A stretch of DNA of 64,000 nt from Xanthoparmelia taractica (GCA_033085395.1 MU853182.1:298756-362755), one strand, 5' to 3'. Shown: positions 33,618 to 47,400, counted from the first letter of the stretch. Notes: generated from the sequence alone by a model not told the origin. A program made the numbers and translations.

Positions 33618-36600
33618 ATGGCACCAATAAAGCGGCCACGACCAGCCATAGATGATGGAGACACCGAAATCATCGATGTTGAGAGCGCTCAGTCGAGCCT
33701 GCAGCAAGCCTCAGTCAGTTCCCTTATTCCCTCTCTCGCGTAGGCAGAGTATAGATGATTGTATACAGAGAAAGAAACCACGGCTATCCTACGAGGGGCC
33801 AGACGATGTGATGTCAGACGAGGCGACAGACGAGGAGCTACTTGAAGCGCAGGCAACTCAACTACGATGTAAGAAGCAGTTGGACAATGAACCTGCGGAG
33901 AACGGAATCCTTGAGACTGTCACTTGCACCAATTTCATGTGTCATGGATATCTGGAAATAGGTTTAGGTCCACTTATCAACTTTATCATCGGGCAGTAAG
34001 TTCTCTCCCTCCTGTCTATGAATCAACAACACCACATCTTCCACTGGAAGGGCGTAATTCTAATCTGGGCAATAATTGTAGCAACGGGTCTGGCAAGTCA
34101 GCCGTGCTAACAGCAATCACAATATGCCTTGGGGGTAAAGCAACAGCTACAAATCGTGGCCAGTCTTTGAAGAGCTTCATCAAAGAAGGCGAGGAGTAAG
34201 CCGAGCGCTGCGGTTAGACTGTGCAATGCTAACCCAATCAGGTCTTCCACGCTCAGCGTCAAGATCAAGAATCGAGGCGACAGCGCGTATCAGCAAGAAG
34301 TGTACGGCGATGCTATCATTGTCGAGCGACATTTTTCGCGTTCTGGAGGAAGCAGCTTCAAGCTCAAGAGCTCGGCTGGAAGGTTGATATCGACAAGAAA
34401 GGGTGATCTAGAAGAGATCTGCGACTATTTTGCTCTCCAGATCGATAATCCTATGAACGTTTTGACCCAGGACATGGCCCGGCAATTTCTCAATAGCTCA
34501 ACTCCATACGACAAGTACAAATTCTTCATGAAAGGAACCCAGCTCGAACATCTGGATGGAGACTACCTTATCGTGGAACAGAATCTCGACACGATTGATG
34601 AAGACCTATGGAAAAAGCAGGAGGACCTCAAAGTCTTCGAAGACCAAGCACAAAAGGCAAGGAACCTACTAGCATTGTCCGAAAGGCAAGACACGCTTCG
34701 AGATAGGATTCGTCATCTTGGAGAGATGATGGCCTGGGTTCAGGTCAAGGAGCAGGAAGAGAGATTGGCCGTATTCGATAGAAAGCTCCGTAGGACTGAC
34801 GAAAAAATTGCAGCCTCAGAAATGAAAGCTGCCGGCTTTAGTCAAGCTTTCACCCAGACCGAGCAGTTGTCTGAAAATGCAAACAGAGTTTTGGAAGCAT
34901 TAAGGAACGCCCTAGCCCCTTTGCAAGAAGAGAAGAATCAGATGAAGGATGAGTTCAGCAATTTGAAGGCCGAAGCCCTTACGCTACATGTAGATCTCTC
35001 CTGCCAACGATCATCTCGCTTACTGACACACTTTAGGCCGAGCAAAGGCAGATTTCGGAAGAAATAAAGGCCGCAAACCAAAGAATACAAAATGCTGAAA
35101 ATGCTATCCGAGAGGAGCACCAGAGGCTCAGCCATGCTGATGGCGGAAGTCATGACCTGCGACGTGCTGAAATCGAAGAAAAGAGAGCAGAAGCCAATTG
35201 CGCCAAAGCTCGATTCCGAAGTCATGAGGACGAGCTCCCCGGCCTTGAAGATGATAGACATCGCGCCGATAAGGACTATAGAGAATCTCAAAGCCCGGTC
35301 AAGGATAAGAAAATCGAGGTGAGGAATTGCGAAGAGCGACTCGAGAGTCTTATGAGAGACAAAGGCCAGCTACAGCAAGCATACCCACCAAACATGTCAA
35401 GACTTCTCAGTGCTATACGCCAAGACGATGGGTTCCAGCAGCAACCAGTAGGACCTATTGCCAATCACGTGCGGTTACTCAAACCTCTATGGTCTAGCAT
35501 TCTGGAAAAGTCCTTTGGTGGAGCTTTGGACTCTTTCATTGTCACTAGCAAAGACGATCAACTCAGACTGTCGGGCATAATGCAACGGGTTGGATGGTAA
35601 GACCCTCGACCAATTAAGATCACACATTAAGCAGGTGGCTCACCCGCGCAGTCCATGCTCAATTCTTATTGGAAACAACAACGCCATTGACACTACGGAC
35701 AAAGAGCCAGACCCTAGATTCGACACAGCGCTAAGAATTCTAGAAGTAAGTAAATGCGCAGTCTTCGTCAAAAAAATGCTAAGGCGGGGCTAGTTTGACA
35801 ACGATTTGGCAAAGAAACAGCTCATTGTTGGCCAAAGCATCGATCAAAGTATCCTGATACAGGACCGTAGGAATGCAATTGACACAATGAACGGCGCACG
35901 TCTACAGAACGTGAAACAGTGTTTTACACTCATCAACAAGACCGGCGAAGGCCTTAGGATGGGTTACGGATACGGTGGTGTATGTTATCTCCTGTCAGAT
36001 ACAAAGATCGCCTTGCGAGACATCATTGAAGAGCAATCCTACGGAGCTCCTTGCTCGGAGCTTCCTCTGAGTCTGCAAGACTAATCTTCGAGACTCTTTG
36101 CTGATTCAAATGTGCTACAGGGGCTCTCACAGTCGCATGTGCCGGCATATAGGGGCCCTCCGAGGATGAAGACTGACATCGAGTATCAGATCAAGTAGGT
36201 CTACTACTCAAATACACAGCGGAAAATACTGATCGCCGTAGCTCCGAGCGTGACGTACTTCAAAATCTTAGAGCGGAGCTCAACCAACTTGAGCGTATGT
36301 CGCACGAGAAGCAGAAATACCATACTTGGTGTGAGCAAGCTATCTTGAAGAATAAAAGGGACGCGCAGCGTCTGAAAATAGAGATGCAGCAAGCTGAAAA
36401 CATCGTGGATGAACTTCAGGATGCCCTAGACCAGGATGCTATCGAGGAAGGTCGCTTGGACGTCTTGAAAGCTCAGCTTATGGAAGCCAGAGAGGAGAAG
36501 AGCACACATGAGGCTTCTTATGAAGAATCTGTTATTGCCAAGGACAAAAATAATGATTCATTGAGGACTGCGAGAGAACAAATGGCGAGCAAGGATGTCA

Positions 36601-38029
36601 TAATTGAAGACGCTAAAGCAAAAATATTCAAGGCAGAAGGCAGGGTGGCCAAATGCGCCAGTCAAAGATCATCAGCACTCCGTGACAAGAATGCCGCTTT
36701 CGACTCGGTCGAGTCGGGGAGGTTAGAAAAAGAGCAGTACGAAAGAGAGCGTGACGAAGAGTCACAGCGTGTTGACGAGTTTACACGGAAAGCAAATGAT
36801 TTCTGCTCTCGAGTGCCTGTTGACGAAGGCGAAACTGGCGATTCAATAGACCTCAAGTTGGAAAAACTTAACAAAGACTTGAAAGACGCGGAGAGGCGGT
36901 CAGTCATCAGTCAACGGCCGAGGTCTTTGTTGAACGCTTTCTGACGGTTTCATAGAGTGGGAGGCAGCAGACAACAAATTGCCGCCGACGCAGTCAAAGT
37001 TCTCAATGCCCTCAATCAAGCGAAAGCGGAGGTCGCGAGTATTGAGGAACTTGCACAGGTCAGTGAGCAGGGGTTTATTTGATACTGATACATAGCTGAT
37101 AAGCCTCGCAGCTCTTAAAACATACGCTTGTCAATCGGAAAGACCGGTGGAGGAGATTTCAGAAGCATATTACGAGTCGCGCTAGGGTTCAATTCTTCTA
37201 CCTGCTCAGTGAACGTGGCTTCCGAGGCAAGCTGCTAGCCCATCATAAAGAGAAGAAATTAGATTTGATGGTATGACGACCTCTTACCATATGTCAAGGT
37301 TGCCCAGGACTATGTTAAGAACCATCGATAGGTTGAGCCTGATGGGAATGTTTTACGAGCCAAAGGGCGTGACACAAAAGGGTTGTCAGGTGGGGAGAAA
37401 TCGTTCTCCACCATCTGCCTCTTACTCTCTATGTGGGAAGGTAAACACTGCTCACACAGATCGATGTATTGCTTTATCAACTGACATTCCTCGCAGCTAT
37501 GGGCGCTCCCATTCGGTGCCTCGATGAATTGTAAGTCATCCTATGCGTTAGAAGTAGCCCGACGCTCACAAACAGAAGCGACGTCTTCATGGACAGTGTC
37601 AACAGGGATGTTAGCATGGAAATGATGGTAGGACCAAGCCCCTAATGCAAGTGTTTTGAATAGGTTGACATCCGACAGATCAAATTTGCAAGGGGGTCAC
37701 GCGGCAAGCAATTCATACTCAGTAGGACTCTCGCCCCATTCTCTATTTCCTGAAACGTCTCCGAGAAGGTCTTCATACCCGAGGCTCACTTCAGCCTCGT
37801 TGTACCAGTCTTATTTTCGTTCGGAGTGAGTAAGTGCTGACTTTAGCGCTTTATTAGTAACGCCTCAATCGATGAGCAAAGTCTCTCCAGCAGATCTCGA
37901 TGTAAAAGTGGTCAAGTAAATACAGCTCCATGCATAAGGTTCCTCGTTCTTCGTCCATCTTGCTAATCGATGCGTAGGATGCGCGACCCGGAACGAGGGC
38001 AAACCCAATTGTCATTCCCTCCAACTTAG
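33618..38029 (+). CDS. smc6: Structural maintenance of chromosomes protein Smc6 (Smc5/6 complex)
   Basis: Smc6 pairs with Smc5 in the complex that resolves recombination intermediates. Seventeen exons give 1125 residues: 33618-33713, 33769-33995, 34082-34195, 34242-34989, 35037-35596, 35652-35745, 35794-35979, 36121-36194, 36242-36898, 36956-37058, 37112-37270, 37332-37440, 37497-37530, 37579-37627, 37664-37721, 37858-37915, 37978-38029. The order is the Walker A head (GHNGSGKSAVLTA, split by an intron), coiled coil 1, a hinge around SILIGNNNAID, then GPPRMKTDIEYQI, coiled coil 2, and the C-terminal head. That head has the ABC signature (KGLSGGEKSFSTICLLLSMW) and Walker B/D-loop (PIRCLDEFDVFMD). 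The tail GQTQLSF is typical. All phases agree. Doubtful points are the 141-nt intron after GYGYGG and a 36-nt intron (37628-37663). Confidence 0.93.
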
Positions 38030-38301
38030 GGACCTCGGCCTTCCTTCTGCCCAGATTTTGTAGCTTACCGTTGCTCTCCAGTGTGAATAATGATGCTTTT
38101 ACCGTGATTACATGCCATGTACAATCGATGCTGCTCAAGGTGTCCGTCCAAACACTGTGCAGCAAATAACCTCTCGTCCATCTACTTGACTTGGAATTTC
38201 TGGAAAAGAGTCTTGCCTCTCCCATGCGGCTCGTTGTGAGGCTTTGAGCATCAGCAACAGAACAGCTGACTCAACGCAACGCCGCCGTTTATGTTTAACA
38301 C

Positions 38302-40495
38302 TTATGCCCCCACCGTTTCGCTCGCTGCCGCCAGTGCTCGCTCAATTCTGGAGACCAAATCTGCAGAATCTTCGAGACCAACACTGATTCTAATCAGGTC
38401 AACGTCGACCCCGAATTGCGCAGTCTGGGAACGTTAGCATCTGATAGAGAAAGCGAATGCAGTACCACCCACCCATTCGAGCTCTCTGTAATGCGCTAGG
38501 ATGACATATGGCGAGCTACACCAATTAGTGCCCATTGCGCCCACAAACATCCTCCGTGGATTTTACCTCAAAGTGAAATTGGTGCCCAGACTCGGCCCCT
38601 TGGCCGTCTCGAGTTTATCAAAAAAAATAACGGCTTGTTCTGTAGTTCTCAAAGTCACCGAAAGAAGGCCTCCGTATCCTTTATCGGCGTTACGACATTG
38701 ATCGTAGAAGTTGCGCGTCGCGCTGTACTTGGGATAATACACCTCCCTAACTACGAGCCTCGTCAGGGAGTTTTGAGTCTGCGATTGTGAGAAATAACGT
38801 ACCAATTGGGGCGGCCTTGAGTTTTTTGCATATTGCTTCTGCATTCGTATTGATTCTGTCAACCCGCGAAACAAAGTCTCTGCTGTTTCTTTCCATGTAT
38901 ATCGCATCCTCCGGCCAGTAGTTGTCTTCGTAATCTTGCCTCATTACCTCCTTCATCTTAGGGTAGTATCGGCTCTGTGGATTAAGAACAGAGCTGGTGT
39001 GTTGTCAGTCGATCCTAGGTGATTACGCGCTAGATCTCACCTCCCGCCCATTACATTGCACTCTCCAGTAAATACTTTGGTCAGGCTACTGACAACCACG
39101 TCTGCGTATGGCAAAACATGCACGTTGACGAAATTTCCAATCGTCTCATCGACAACTACGGCGAAATCAAAGCGATCCGCAAGGGATCGAATTCGGCAAA
39201 GATCAGGAGTTTTCAGAAGAGGATTGCCGGGGAACTCGCAGAAAAGAGCAAGGTACTTCTCACCAGCTTCACACCGCCGTTCCAAGTCATCGAGGTCTGC
39301 AGATGACCCGTGACCATAAAACAAGCATCCAGGACCCCATTTCTCTAGGATTTTCAGGGTATCGATATAAGGAAATCTAGACCCAGTCAGATTGTTACAA
39401 TCCTCAAGACTTGCTCAGAGCGCCTACCCATAGCTGATGCTTTTGTGTGGACCCCTACAAGCCATCATGGTCCTATGAGTGTTAAAAATTGAACTCATGC
39501 CGCATGGATACAAGTACACGTCATCTTCCGAGAAGCCCTCAACTTGTGCTTTGCGAGTTGGCGGCTTTAACATATCCAATGCTTCGTGTAAATCCACATT
39601 CGCTGTCAATGCCCCAGCAATGCGTCTTCGTATCGCGAGCTTAGCGATAGCGGCGAAAGACACGTCAAGGTTCCTACCAAATCGCTCTTCCACGAATTGC
39701 ACCGAGTCTTTTCTTTCAAATTTGCTCGTCACCTCGCTTGTCTTGTGTGCAGGCATGTCCACAAGATCTTTCTTTTGGTACCTCCGTGGCCCTTTGCTTG
39801 GCGACAGGAGGCTAATGCCGTTCGTTTTCTCGCATGAGACCCCCTTAGCGCCCAGGTCGCCGGCATTGAAAGCTTTATGACAGTACTCGGCTCGTCGACT
39901 AGAGATGCCATCGCCTGAGTGTTGCCAGAAAGACTTTGCAATCTTGGCGTGATCTCGTGCAAACAAAACAGCCGAGACAATAGGCTTTGTAGAAGCTCCA
40001 TCGGAGTTTTCGGCGGTACTCGATAACCAGGCGTTCGGATACAGATCAACGATGCGCGCTGAGTGGAGCGTAAGAGACGGAACCTGGTCCCTCAGAAATT
40101 GAACACATCTGGCAGAGACGGCATGTGAAGGGAACAAGAACGCTGTCTCCAAGGGAGAGCCGTGCCGCTGTACGATTGCTTCGGCGAACGCCTCAATGGT
40201 TTTATGAATGAAGAAGCTACGACGGAGGATCTTCAGAATGGTGGAATCGAATGACATGCTCGTATTACTGACCGAGGATAGCCGGTTTTCATCTTGCTCA
40301 ATACCCAATCTTCGCCCTCTTCGTAGCCAACATTGGCCTTCCATGTCGGTAGGGAAACACTGACTGCCTTGTGGATGTCGTCATCAGCGACGCCGAATTG
40401 CATGTAAAGAAGACATGACCTACGTGAGCCGTATGAGGGGGAATAGACTCGCCGACCTCAAGGGACAGTACTTTCGCAGTGACAGTGGAGGCCAT
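38302..40495 (-). CDS. str2: Cystathionine gamma-synthase (PLP-dependent)
   Basis: The enzyme joins cysteine and an O-acyl-homoserine into cystathionine in the cytosolic transsulfuration route to methionine. Eight exons (40495-40424, 40367-40273, 40216-39428, 39376-39041, 38993-38803, 38750-38567, 38515-38473, 38424-38302) give 610 residues, the long fungal form. An extended N-terminal domain precedes the fold-type I core. In the core KWGPGCLFYGHGSS and VVDETIGNFVN lead to the PLP-binding lysine in SSLTKVFTGECNVMGGSS. The C-terminus keeps LIRISVGLED. An in-frame upstream ATG would add a hydrophobic stretch not expected for a cytosolic enzyme, so MASTVTAKVL is taken as the start. The promoter shared with utp22 has a TCACGTGA site. 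Confidence 0.94.
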
Positions 40496-40683
40496 GTTTA
40501 CTAAGACAAGGAATGAGAGACAGCAAAGGACAGAAGAAAAAGAAGAAGTGAAAGAAGGTGCAATGCTACAAGATTCACAAATGAACAATACTTACTTTGA
40601 CTAATGGACTTCTGCAGCCGAAGATCGGAGAGCAGAAGTAGCAGCGTAGCAGCGTACTACTTGACCTTGATACTTTTTATCGG

Positions 40684-40691
40684 TCACGTGA
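40684..40691. promoter_or_regulatory. TCACGTGA palindrome (Cbf1/Met4-type site) upstream of cystathionine gamma-synthase
   Basis: The full 8-bp palindrome lies 189 bp upstream of the cystathionine gamma-synthase ATG and 133 bp upstream of utp22. In yeast, Cbf1 bound to TCACGTG recruits Met4 to sulfur-assimilation genes. Its place before a methionine-pathway gene makes the same role likely; this is inference. Confidence 0.6.
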
Positions 40692-40823
40692 TCTTTCAGA
40701 TGGGATAAAGCAGCGGAGCGGCCCGATAGATCCGCCGCGTTTCAAGCCTTCAACGAAATAATCAATGGACCAACTTTTGAACGAGGGATTAACATTATCC
40801 TGCTTCATTCCAATCATTGTACC

Positions 40824-43800
40824 ATGGCACTTCCTGCAGTCAAGAAGAGAAAGCTGTTTTCTCTATCTGAACGAGATGTCAGTTCATCCTACGCACAACC
40901 TACTCTTGGCGATTCATTCCAAGACTCATCCGATGAGGAAACTGAGGATGACCGGGGAAATGCACCTTCTCGAAGCTTTCCCGCCACGCCCGAAGACGAG
41001 AGAAATGGTACAACATCATGTCGCAGCGGTACATACCATTCAAATATCTTTGCTCTGAAAGCGAATGAGCTCCTCGCGAAAGTGCAACCTGATTACGAAG
41101 GACGTATGGCCAAGGTGGAGAATTGTCTTCGCAAGCTCAAGGACCTTATAGAGCGAATTCCTAACCGCGAAGCAAAGTCGGTATGCAAGTCTGCCTCTTT
41201 CCTCATGTAGCCCGTTAATCGCCTAACTCTCGCTCAGCTTCCCGAAGCCGAGCGCGAACAGCTTGACTCCCACAATGTCCGAATCCCGTTCCCACAGCCC
41301 CGGCCCGCAAAGGACGCAAAGTTCGCATTGGCTTACTCGAAGCCAGCGAACATCAACGTTGTAGGTAGTTATGCACGTAAGACAGCTATACAAGTGGGGG
41401 GGGTTTTGAGGATCGACCTAGCGGTCACTATGCCATCCGTGAGACCGCCTTCGCCCGTTTTTGGTGATTCTCCATTTCTAATACGTACAAAAGCACATAT
41501 TTCAAGAAAAGGATTATCTGAACTATAGGTACTTCCACAAAAGGGCCTACTACCTGGCCTGCATTGCCAGCGGTATCGATGAAGCCCACCAAGACGAATA
41601 TGCTCTCGACTTTGCTCACCAGAACGACAATCATCTGCAGCCTGTACTCGTTATCATTCCTCTTCAAGGTATAATCTCATGGTTCCCAATTCAAGGACAG
41701 CTTTACTCATTACCGTTAGATGGTGGTTCAAGATCGGAATACCAGATTCGTATCATTCTAGCCGCTGATGGAAGTTTATTTCCTCTTTCCAAAACGCTAC
41801 CCGACAAGAACTGCATCCGTTCAAAGGCCGGTGAGGTTCCTTTTCAAGGTAGCGGTACCAATATGCCAACGCCATTCTATAACGCTTCACTGAGGTCAGA
41901 GTGCTCTTCTCTAGCCTATCTGAAGGTTCTACATGCGTCCACATTGCAGTCGGATGGCTTTTCTAACGCCTGTCAACTGGGCAGTGTGTGGCTCCGACAA
42001 CGTGGGCTGGGTCGAGAGTTTGGACCGTTTGAATGGGCCTGCGCAATGGCTCTACTTATGCAGGGAGGCGGTCGCAGGGGAAAGCCAATATTATCGCGTG
42101 GCTATGACAGTCATCAGCTTTTCAAGGCAATGTTGCAGTACCTTGCTCTCAGGGACATGGTAGCCAGTCCTGTTTTCGTTCATTCTGACAAGTTTCCTCT
42201 TGTCGGTCTCGACAGTCCAATGCTATTCGATGGCAAAAGAGGCATGAATATACTATTCAAGATGACGCCGTGGTCCTATACAACACTGACGCATGAAGCT
42301 GGTCTTACGTTGAAGCTGCTCAATGATCCACTTTCAGACCAATTTGATGCATGTTTCATGACAAAAGTTGACAATCTGCTGCAGAAGTTTGATCGTGCTG
42401 TGAAATTGTGTATAGGCCAGGTGCCGAGACCAACATCACCGACGGCAGATGCTTTGAATGACGAAACATACTTCTGTCTGAGAGTACACAAAATGTTGAG
42501 TAAGGGACTGGGCGACAGAATCACACTACTACACATCCAACCTCCACCAATCCTTCCATGGGACGCAATAGCGCCACAAAGATCGAACAAGGATCTCCGT
42601 CAAGTCCAAGTAGGAATGCTACTCGATGCCGAGAAATTCAGTCGCACCGTCGATCGAGGCCCTTCTGCAGAAGACAAAATAGCTGCCGCAGAGTTCCGCA
42701 TGTTCTGGGGTGATAAGGCGGAGCTGCGACGTTTTAAGGACGGCAGCATTCGGGAAAGCTTGATATGGTCAACCATAGATCCAATGGACGATACAGTAAA
42801 GCAAATAGTGGCGTATGTCGTTCGACGTCATCTTGGGAAAGATGCAGTTGACGGCATCGAGTTTGTCGGAGAGTCTTATGATCGATTACTTACCGGCCAG
42901 GTATCGGCAAGTAACGATCCGTCGACACTTTTTCGGCCCTTGATGAGTGCTTCTGAGACCCTAGAGAGAGGAATTAGGGCCCTTGAAGGCTTGCCGCTCC
43001 AGATTCGGCAGATAGCCGCCGCGGATGCCCAGCTGAGATACTCGTCACAGAATATTCCTGCTTTACGACCTTCTCAAGTTCAAATGGAGCCAGCAAGCAT
43101 GTGTATCCAATTCGAAGGCTCCGCGCGGTGGCCCGACGATGTTACAGCTGTCCAGAGGACAAAGATAGCTTTTCTACTCAAGATTGGCGAGCTTCTAGAA
43201 GCATCGACCAAGGGTCTGATAGCACGATTAGGACTGGAAAATTGGGACCAAAAGTTTTTAAATATCGCTTTTCTGGATGTTCACTACCCATCAGGCATAG
43301 TCTTTCGTCTCCGCATTCACCATGAGCGCGAACTCAATCTCCTTGAGCGGCTTTTGGATAACACTTCACATATCGCGGCCAGCCGCGAAGAGATGGCATC
43401 CGCACTCTCAGCCTACAAACGCGTTTTCATCCAAGGGCCTATCCACACCCAGGCTATTCGCAAGCTAAGCACGCGTTTTCCACTCCTCTCGCCCTCCGTG
43501 CGTCTAATGAAGAAATGGCGGGATTCTCACATGCTTTCAGGTCACCTCAGCGATGAGTTGATTGAGCTTCTCACCGTCCGAACCTTTGTGCATCCGTATC
43601 CCTGGCCTGTCCCTGGTAGTGTTATGACAGGTTTCCTTAGAACAGTGTCGTTTATATCCAAATGGGACTGGCACAATGAACCTCTGATTGTAGACTTTGA
43701 TGGTGAAATGACTAGCCCAGAAATCGAAGCTGTCAAATTGCGCTTCGAGGCATGGAGAAAGATTGACCTGGCTATGAACCGAGTTTCTATTTTTGCAGCC

Positions 43801-44352
43801 TCGAATCTAGATCCAACTGGGATCACGTGGACTGAGATGGGTCCGTCAAAGGTCGTAGCGGCTCGCTTCACAAGCCTGGCGAAGGCAGCGTGTGGCATGC
43901 TGAAGGAGCAGGGGACGGATCTCGAGCCTGAAGCGCTCTTTGTAGCTTCGGTGTCGGATTACGACTTCGTCATTCACCTCAATCTGAGAAGTACCAAGAA
44001 CAACAAGCATGAGAAGAGGCAGTCTGCATTCAAAAATCTTAGTGTCCAGTCTGATCAGGACAACATTCTTTCAGGGTTTGATCCAATCTCATTATTCTTG
44101 GACGAGCTAAAGGCGAGGTATGGCAGCAACGTTCTGTTCTTTAGAAACGAGCATGGGAGCTCTTTCATTGCCGGGCTCTGGAACCCGCAGACAGGGCCAA
44201 GGCCGTGGAAGGTAAATTTACCGTATTCTACGAAGCTCATTGTGCGGTCAGGCGATGAGGAATCTCAGCTCAATCTCAACAAGGCTGCGACTTTGCACGA
44301 TATTGCGCGGCTTGGAGGCGACATGGTATCATGGATAGAGCTCAAGCGATGA
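40824..44352 (+). CDS. utp22: U3 snoRNP / SSU processome protein Utp22 (Nrap family)
   Basis: Utp22 works with Rrp7 in the UTP-C module during 18S rRNA processing in the nucleolus. Four exons (40824-41180, 41238-41438, 41494-41668, 41720-44352) give 1121 residues. The N-terminus is basic and acidic in patches (KKRKLFSL, DSSDEETEDD). The rest is a tandem of degenerate nucleotidyltransferase-like domains as in Nrap: NINVVGSYARKT, VWLRQRGLGREFGPFEW, FRMFWGDKAELRRFKDGSIRESLIW, RLMKKWRDSHMLSG and VRTFVHPYPWPVPGSV. The end (FIAGLWNPQTGPRPWKVNLPYS) is family-typical. Introns are 51-57 nt. It faces the cystathionine gamma-synthase gene across 328 bp. Confidence 0.95.
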
Positions 44353-44490
44353 AGCAACGCAGGCAGACCCGTCGATTGAAAGGCTATCAATGTCCTGAGA
44401 AAGCAGGCAGATGTTCCTGGTATCATTTTCCAACGCCTGCTATGTTATATGCTACACTCGCTCGCAGTGGTTCTATGATCATATCCCAAC

Positions 44491-47400
44491 TCATCTGTTG
44501 CTCAACAACTTCTGACCGGTATTGTCTGGCGCTCTCTGCTGGGAGAAAGCACAATATCTATCTCTTATCGAAATAACCTCGTACATGCCCTCGTCTGAAG
44601 CCCTGATTGTCTTGCTGTACTCGTGGGAGACTTCGTTCTTGGTTTCGAGTACTTCTGGTTTCTTGCCTCTTGGTGGTGTCGTACTGCGCGTGTAGCTGGG
44701 CGCCTTATCAGCCTGGTCAAGTAGTGGATGGAATTCAAGAACTTACGTGAAATGGAACGGTGGCGTCCCCCCGAACTCGAAGAGTATCTCGGCAACGCCG
44801 CCTTCATGAATATCCACCGTGGCTGTTCTTCCCTTGCTAACTCTAACGCTGGGCATCTCGTGTATCACCTTCGTGATCTTCGTCTTCGCTTTGCAAACGT
44901 CGGTACTCCTCTGATCACTAACTGCTGTGACGACGAAAACTCCAGGCTTGTCGGCTATGCGTTTGAATTCTGTTGAAGATATGGAAGCCTTGCGTACTTG
45001 ATCCTGGAAGGTGTAGAAGACGCTGAAGGGAGGAATGCCGGACAACGTGTATGCGATGCGGTCGCCGACGCAATAATCATGCTGGTCCTCTAAGGGAGAG
45101 ATGCTCGGTATGTCTGCAACGCTGACTTGCACTTGCGGTGCATTCAAGTCCATCGTACGCTGGCAGCCACGAGAGTCTTGAACTTTGCGGATGGCAACGG
45201 AATGAGTTCCAAGTGCAAGGACTCTATGCGGGATATGCAAATTGTACCGATTGGTCTCAACGTTGGGAACATTGATGGATTCGGGCTTTGATTTTGCGTA
45301 GTGTTTGATCTCAAGTTCGAGATGGAATGGAGCCAGCCCTATCAAGCTGATTGGGACAACTTCGTCGCCTGCATTCTCCTCCTGGCAGTATTTATACGTC
45401 TTGCCGGCTTCCACGAAACGAGCAGAAGGTTTGGGGTGCACAAGCTGCTGCACTATTAAAGGAGTGAATTTTCGAGGATCGTGGTTGTACGAGATGTCCC
45501 CCAATTTCGAAAATTTGTATTCGTATGTTCCAGGTTCGGATGTCTCCATTCTCAAGGAGGCCATATTCAAGCCCGCACTGAACTTTTTGGAGCTCATAGA
45601 TTGCGGGCCACGGTCAGGTTTGTGACGCTGCTCATACTCAACGTTAAAGGGAGCTGTACCCATAAAGGAGATCTCCGTTACGTCTTCATCGCCTTCGCAA
45701 ACTTCCTTTTTCACATACGTCCCCCTAATATATTTGACAAGGGGACTCTCCGTTATCTCGATTGAGGGTCTGGGGATCCACGATACGCCGAATCGATGGC
45801 TAGACATGTCTACAGTGCCTGGGCAGTGGGCATCCCGGACGTCAACGATTTCGTATGTCCCTTCAGCCGTGGCTTCGATGTAATCGTTACTATCATGCAG
45901 CGTTTTTTCTATCACCTGTGCAGTAGAGTCGTCCCTGTTGCGATAGGCAACAGTCCATGGCGATTCACCTTGCAACCTGAGAGGTAGATGGATATTTTTA
46001 GCCTCCAAGGCTTGGATGCTTCTCTTGCCTTCCAAGTGACCGAATGCAGCCCTTGGTCTCTGCAAGCCGACATCAACCTTTGCCTCCTCTTTGAGGGAAA
46101 CCCGGCATCCCGATCGGTCAGTAATACTGATCAATGCCAGTGTATATTCTCCACCCTCTCTCAAAGGCTCCGTAGCAAGCCCGTAGATGTGGTCCTGGAT
46201 ATCGGCAACTGTATGTTTCTCTCGTCGACCACGGTGAACAAATTCATAATCAACAATGTAAGGAGGCTCGCCTAAGATCTGAATAGCGAAAGCCACTGGT
46301 TCTTCGATACAAGCTCTCCGCTTTGGTTGCGCATCCAGAATTCGTGCGGCAGCAGGGGGTCTGACATCTTGTTCTAATATCAAATTCCGATCCTTTAGAG
46401 ATCTAGGATCATTATATACAGCGTCGCTGATACTGCTGAATTGATAGGTATAGTGACCTGCATGCAAAGGCTTCAACTCCAGCTGCGTATGTAGGCGTTC
46501 AATTATCTCGAATTTGGGAGTGACACCCCCCCCCGGTTGTCTGATGCTGTAATGGATCTGGAAAGGTGGAGTTCCAGACAAGTCAAGATCAACCAAGAGG
46601 CCTATGGAGCTACCAGCGCATTTGTCCGGGATAGTCTCAGCACTAATAGCGAGATCTGGCTCGGGGGGGTTTAGAAGCAAACAAGACGACGGTTCCATGA
46701 TCTCCCCAGCACAAAACTTGGTACGAACAGACTGCAGAGTATACAGGCCTGGCTCACAAATTTCAAGTCCTCGATTCTTATCCAAGACGGTTGCCTCTTT
46801 GAGTGTCGCTGAGGTTGAGTGTTTCTGGTCTGGCAGCAACTCTTCCTCTGGGGTGAACAGATAGGAAAGCGTATACGGACCGTCCTCGAGTACGCCGGTT
46901 CCTGTTGAGCTGAGATCAATTGGTAGTATTTTGGATTTCCCCTTTTTGACCTTGATTGGGTGCTGCGAATCATATTCGCGCAATGCAATGCGAGGTCTCT
47001 CGTGCACAGAGAAATGCTGCTCCAACTCTTGGCCCTTCAAGACCTTCTGCGGGCTTGACTGCAACGAGCGTATATCGGAATAATTTGCAAAGTTACCGCA
47101 AGCATCCTGAACTTCATCAATCAGGTACTGCCAGCTTCCACTGACACCAAGTGACTCATTGAGCGGGATGTCGATAGCCTGAGCCCTCGCCCAAGAAATG
47201 TCCATGTCAGCCGGCGAACCGAGCGAGACCAAAGTACCGGAACTCCGTTGTCGAGCTAATGGCGAAACCAAATTCTCCGGGTGTATACTTAGCAACACAC
47301 GGTCTTGATCATTACGATTCACCGTCTTGCTGTACTTTATTTTCAAAGGAGGTGTTGCCATGACTTGTAGGTAAAAGTCTGACAGATCGCCTTTGCATTT

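Noticed and set aside
33714..33747. Alternative first smc6 intron of 34 nt, adding SIDDCIQ
   Set aside because: Frame-compatible but shorter than any confident intron here; the 55-nt intron ending at 33768 fits better.
37854..38225. Minus-strand 123-residue frame over the smc6 3' end
   Set aside because: Overlaps the last two smc6 exons in antisense; the plus-strand exons carry the conserved Smc6 tail.
40298..40588. N-terminal extension of cystathionine gamma-synthase from an upstream in-frame ATG
   Set aside because: Adds a Cys/Phe-rich hydrophobic leader and runs through the first intron; the start MASTVTAKVL joins properly to the next exon.
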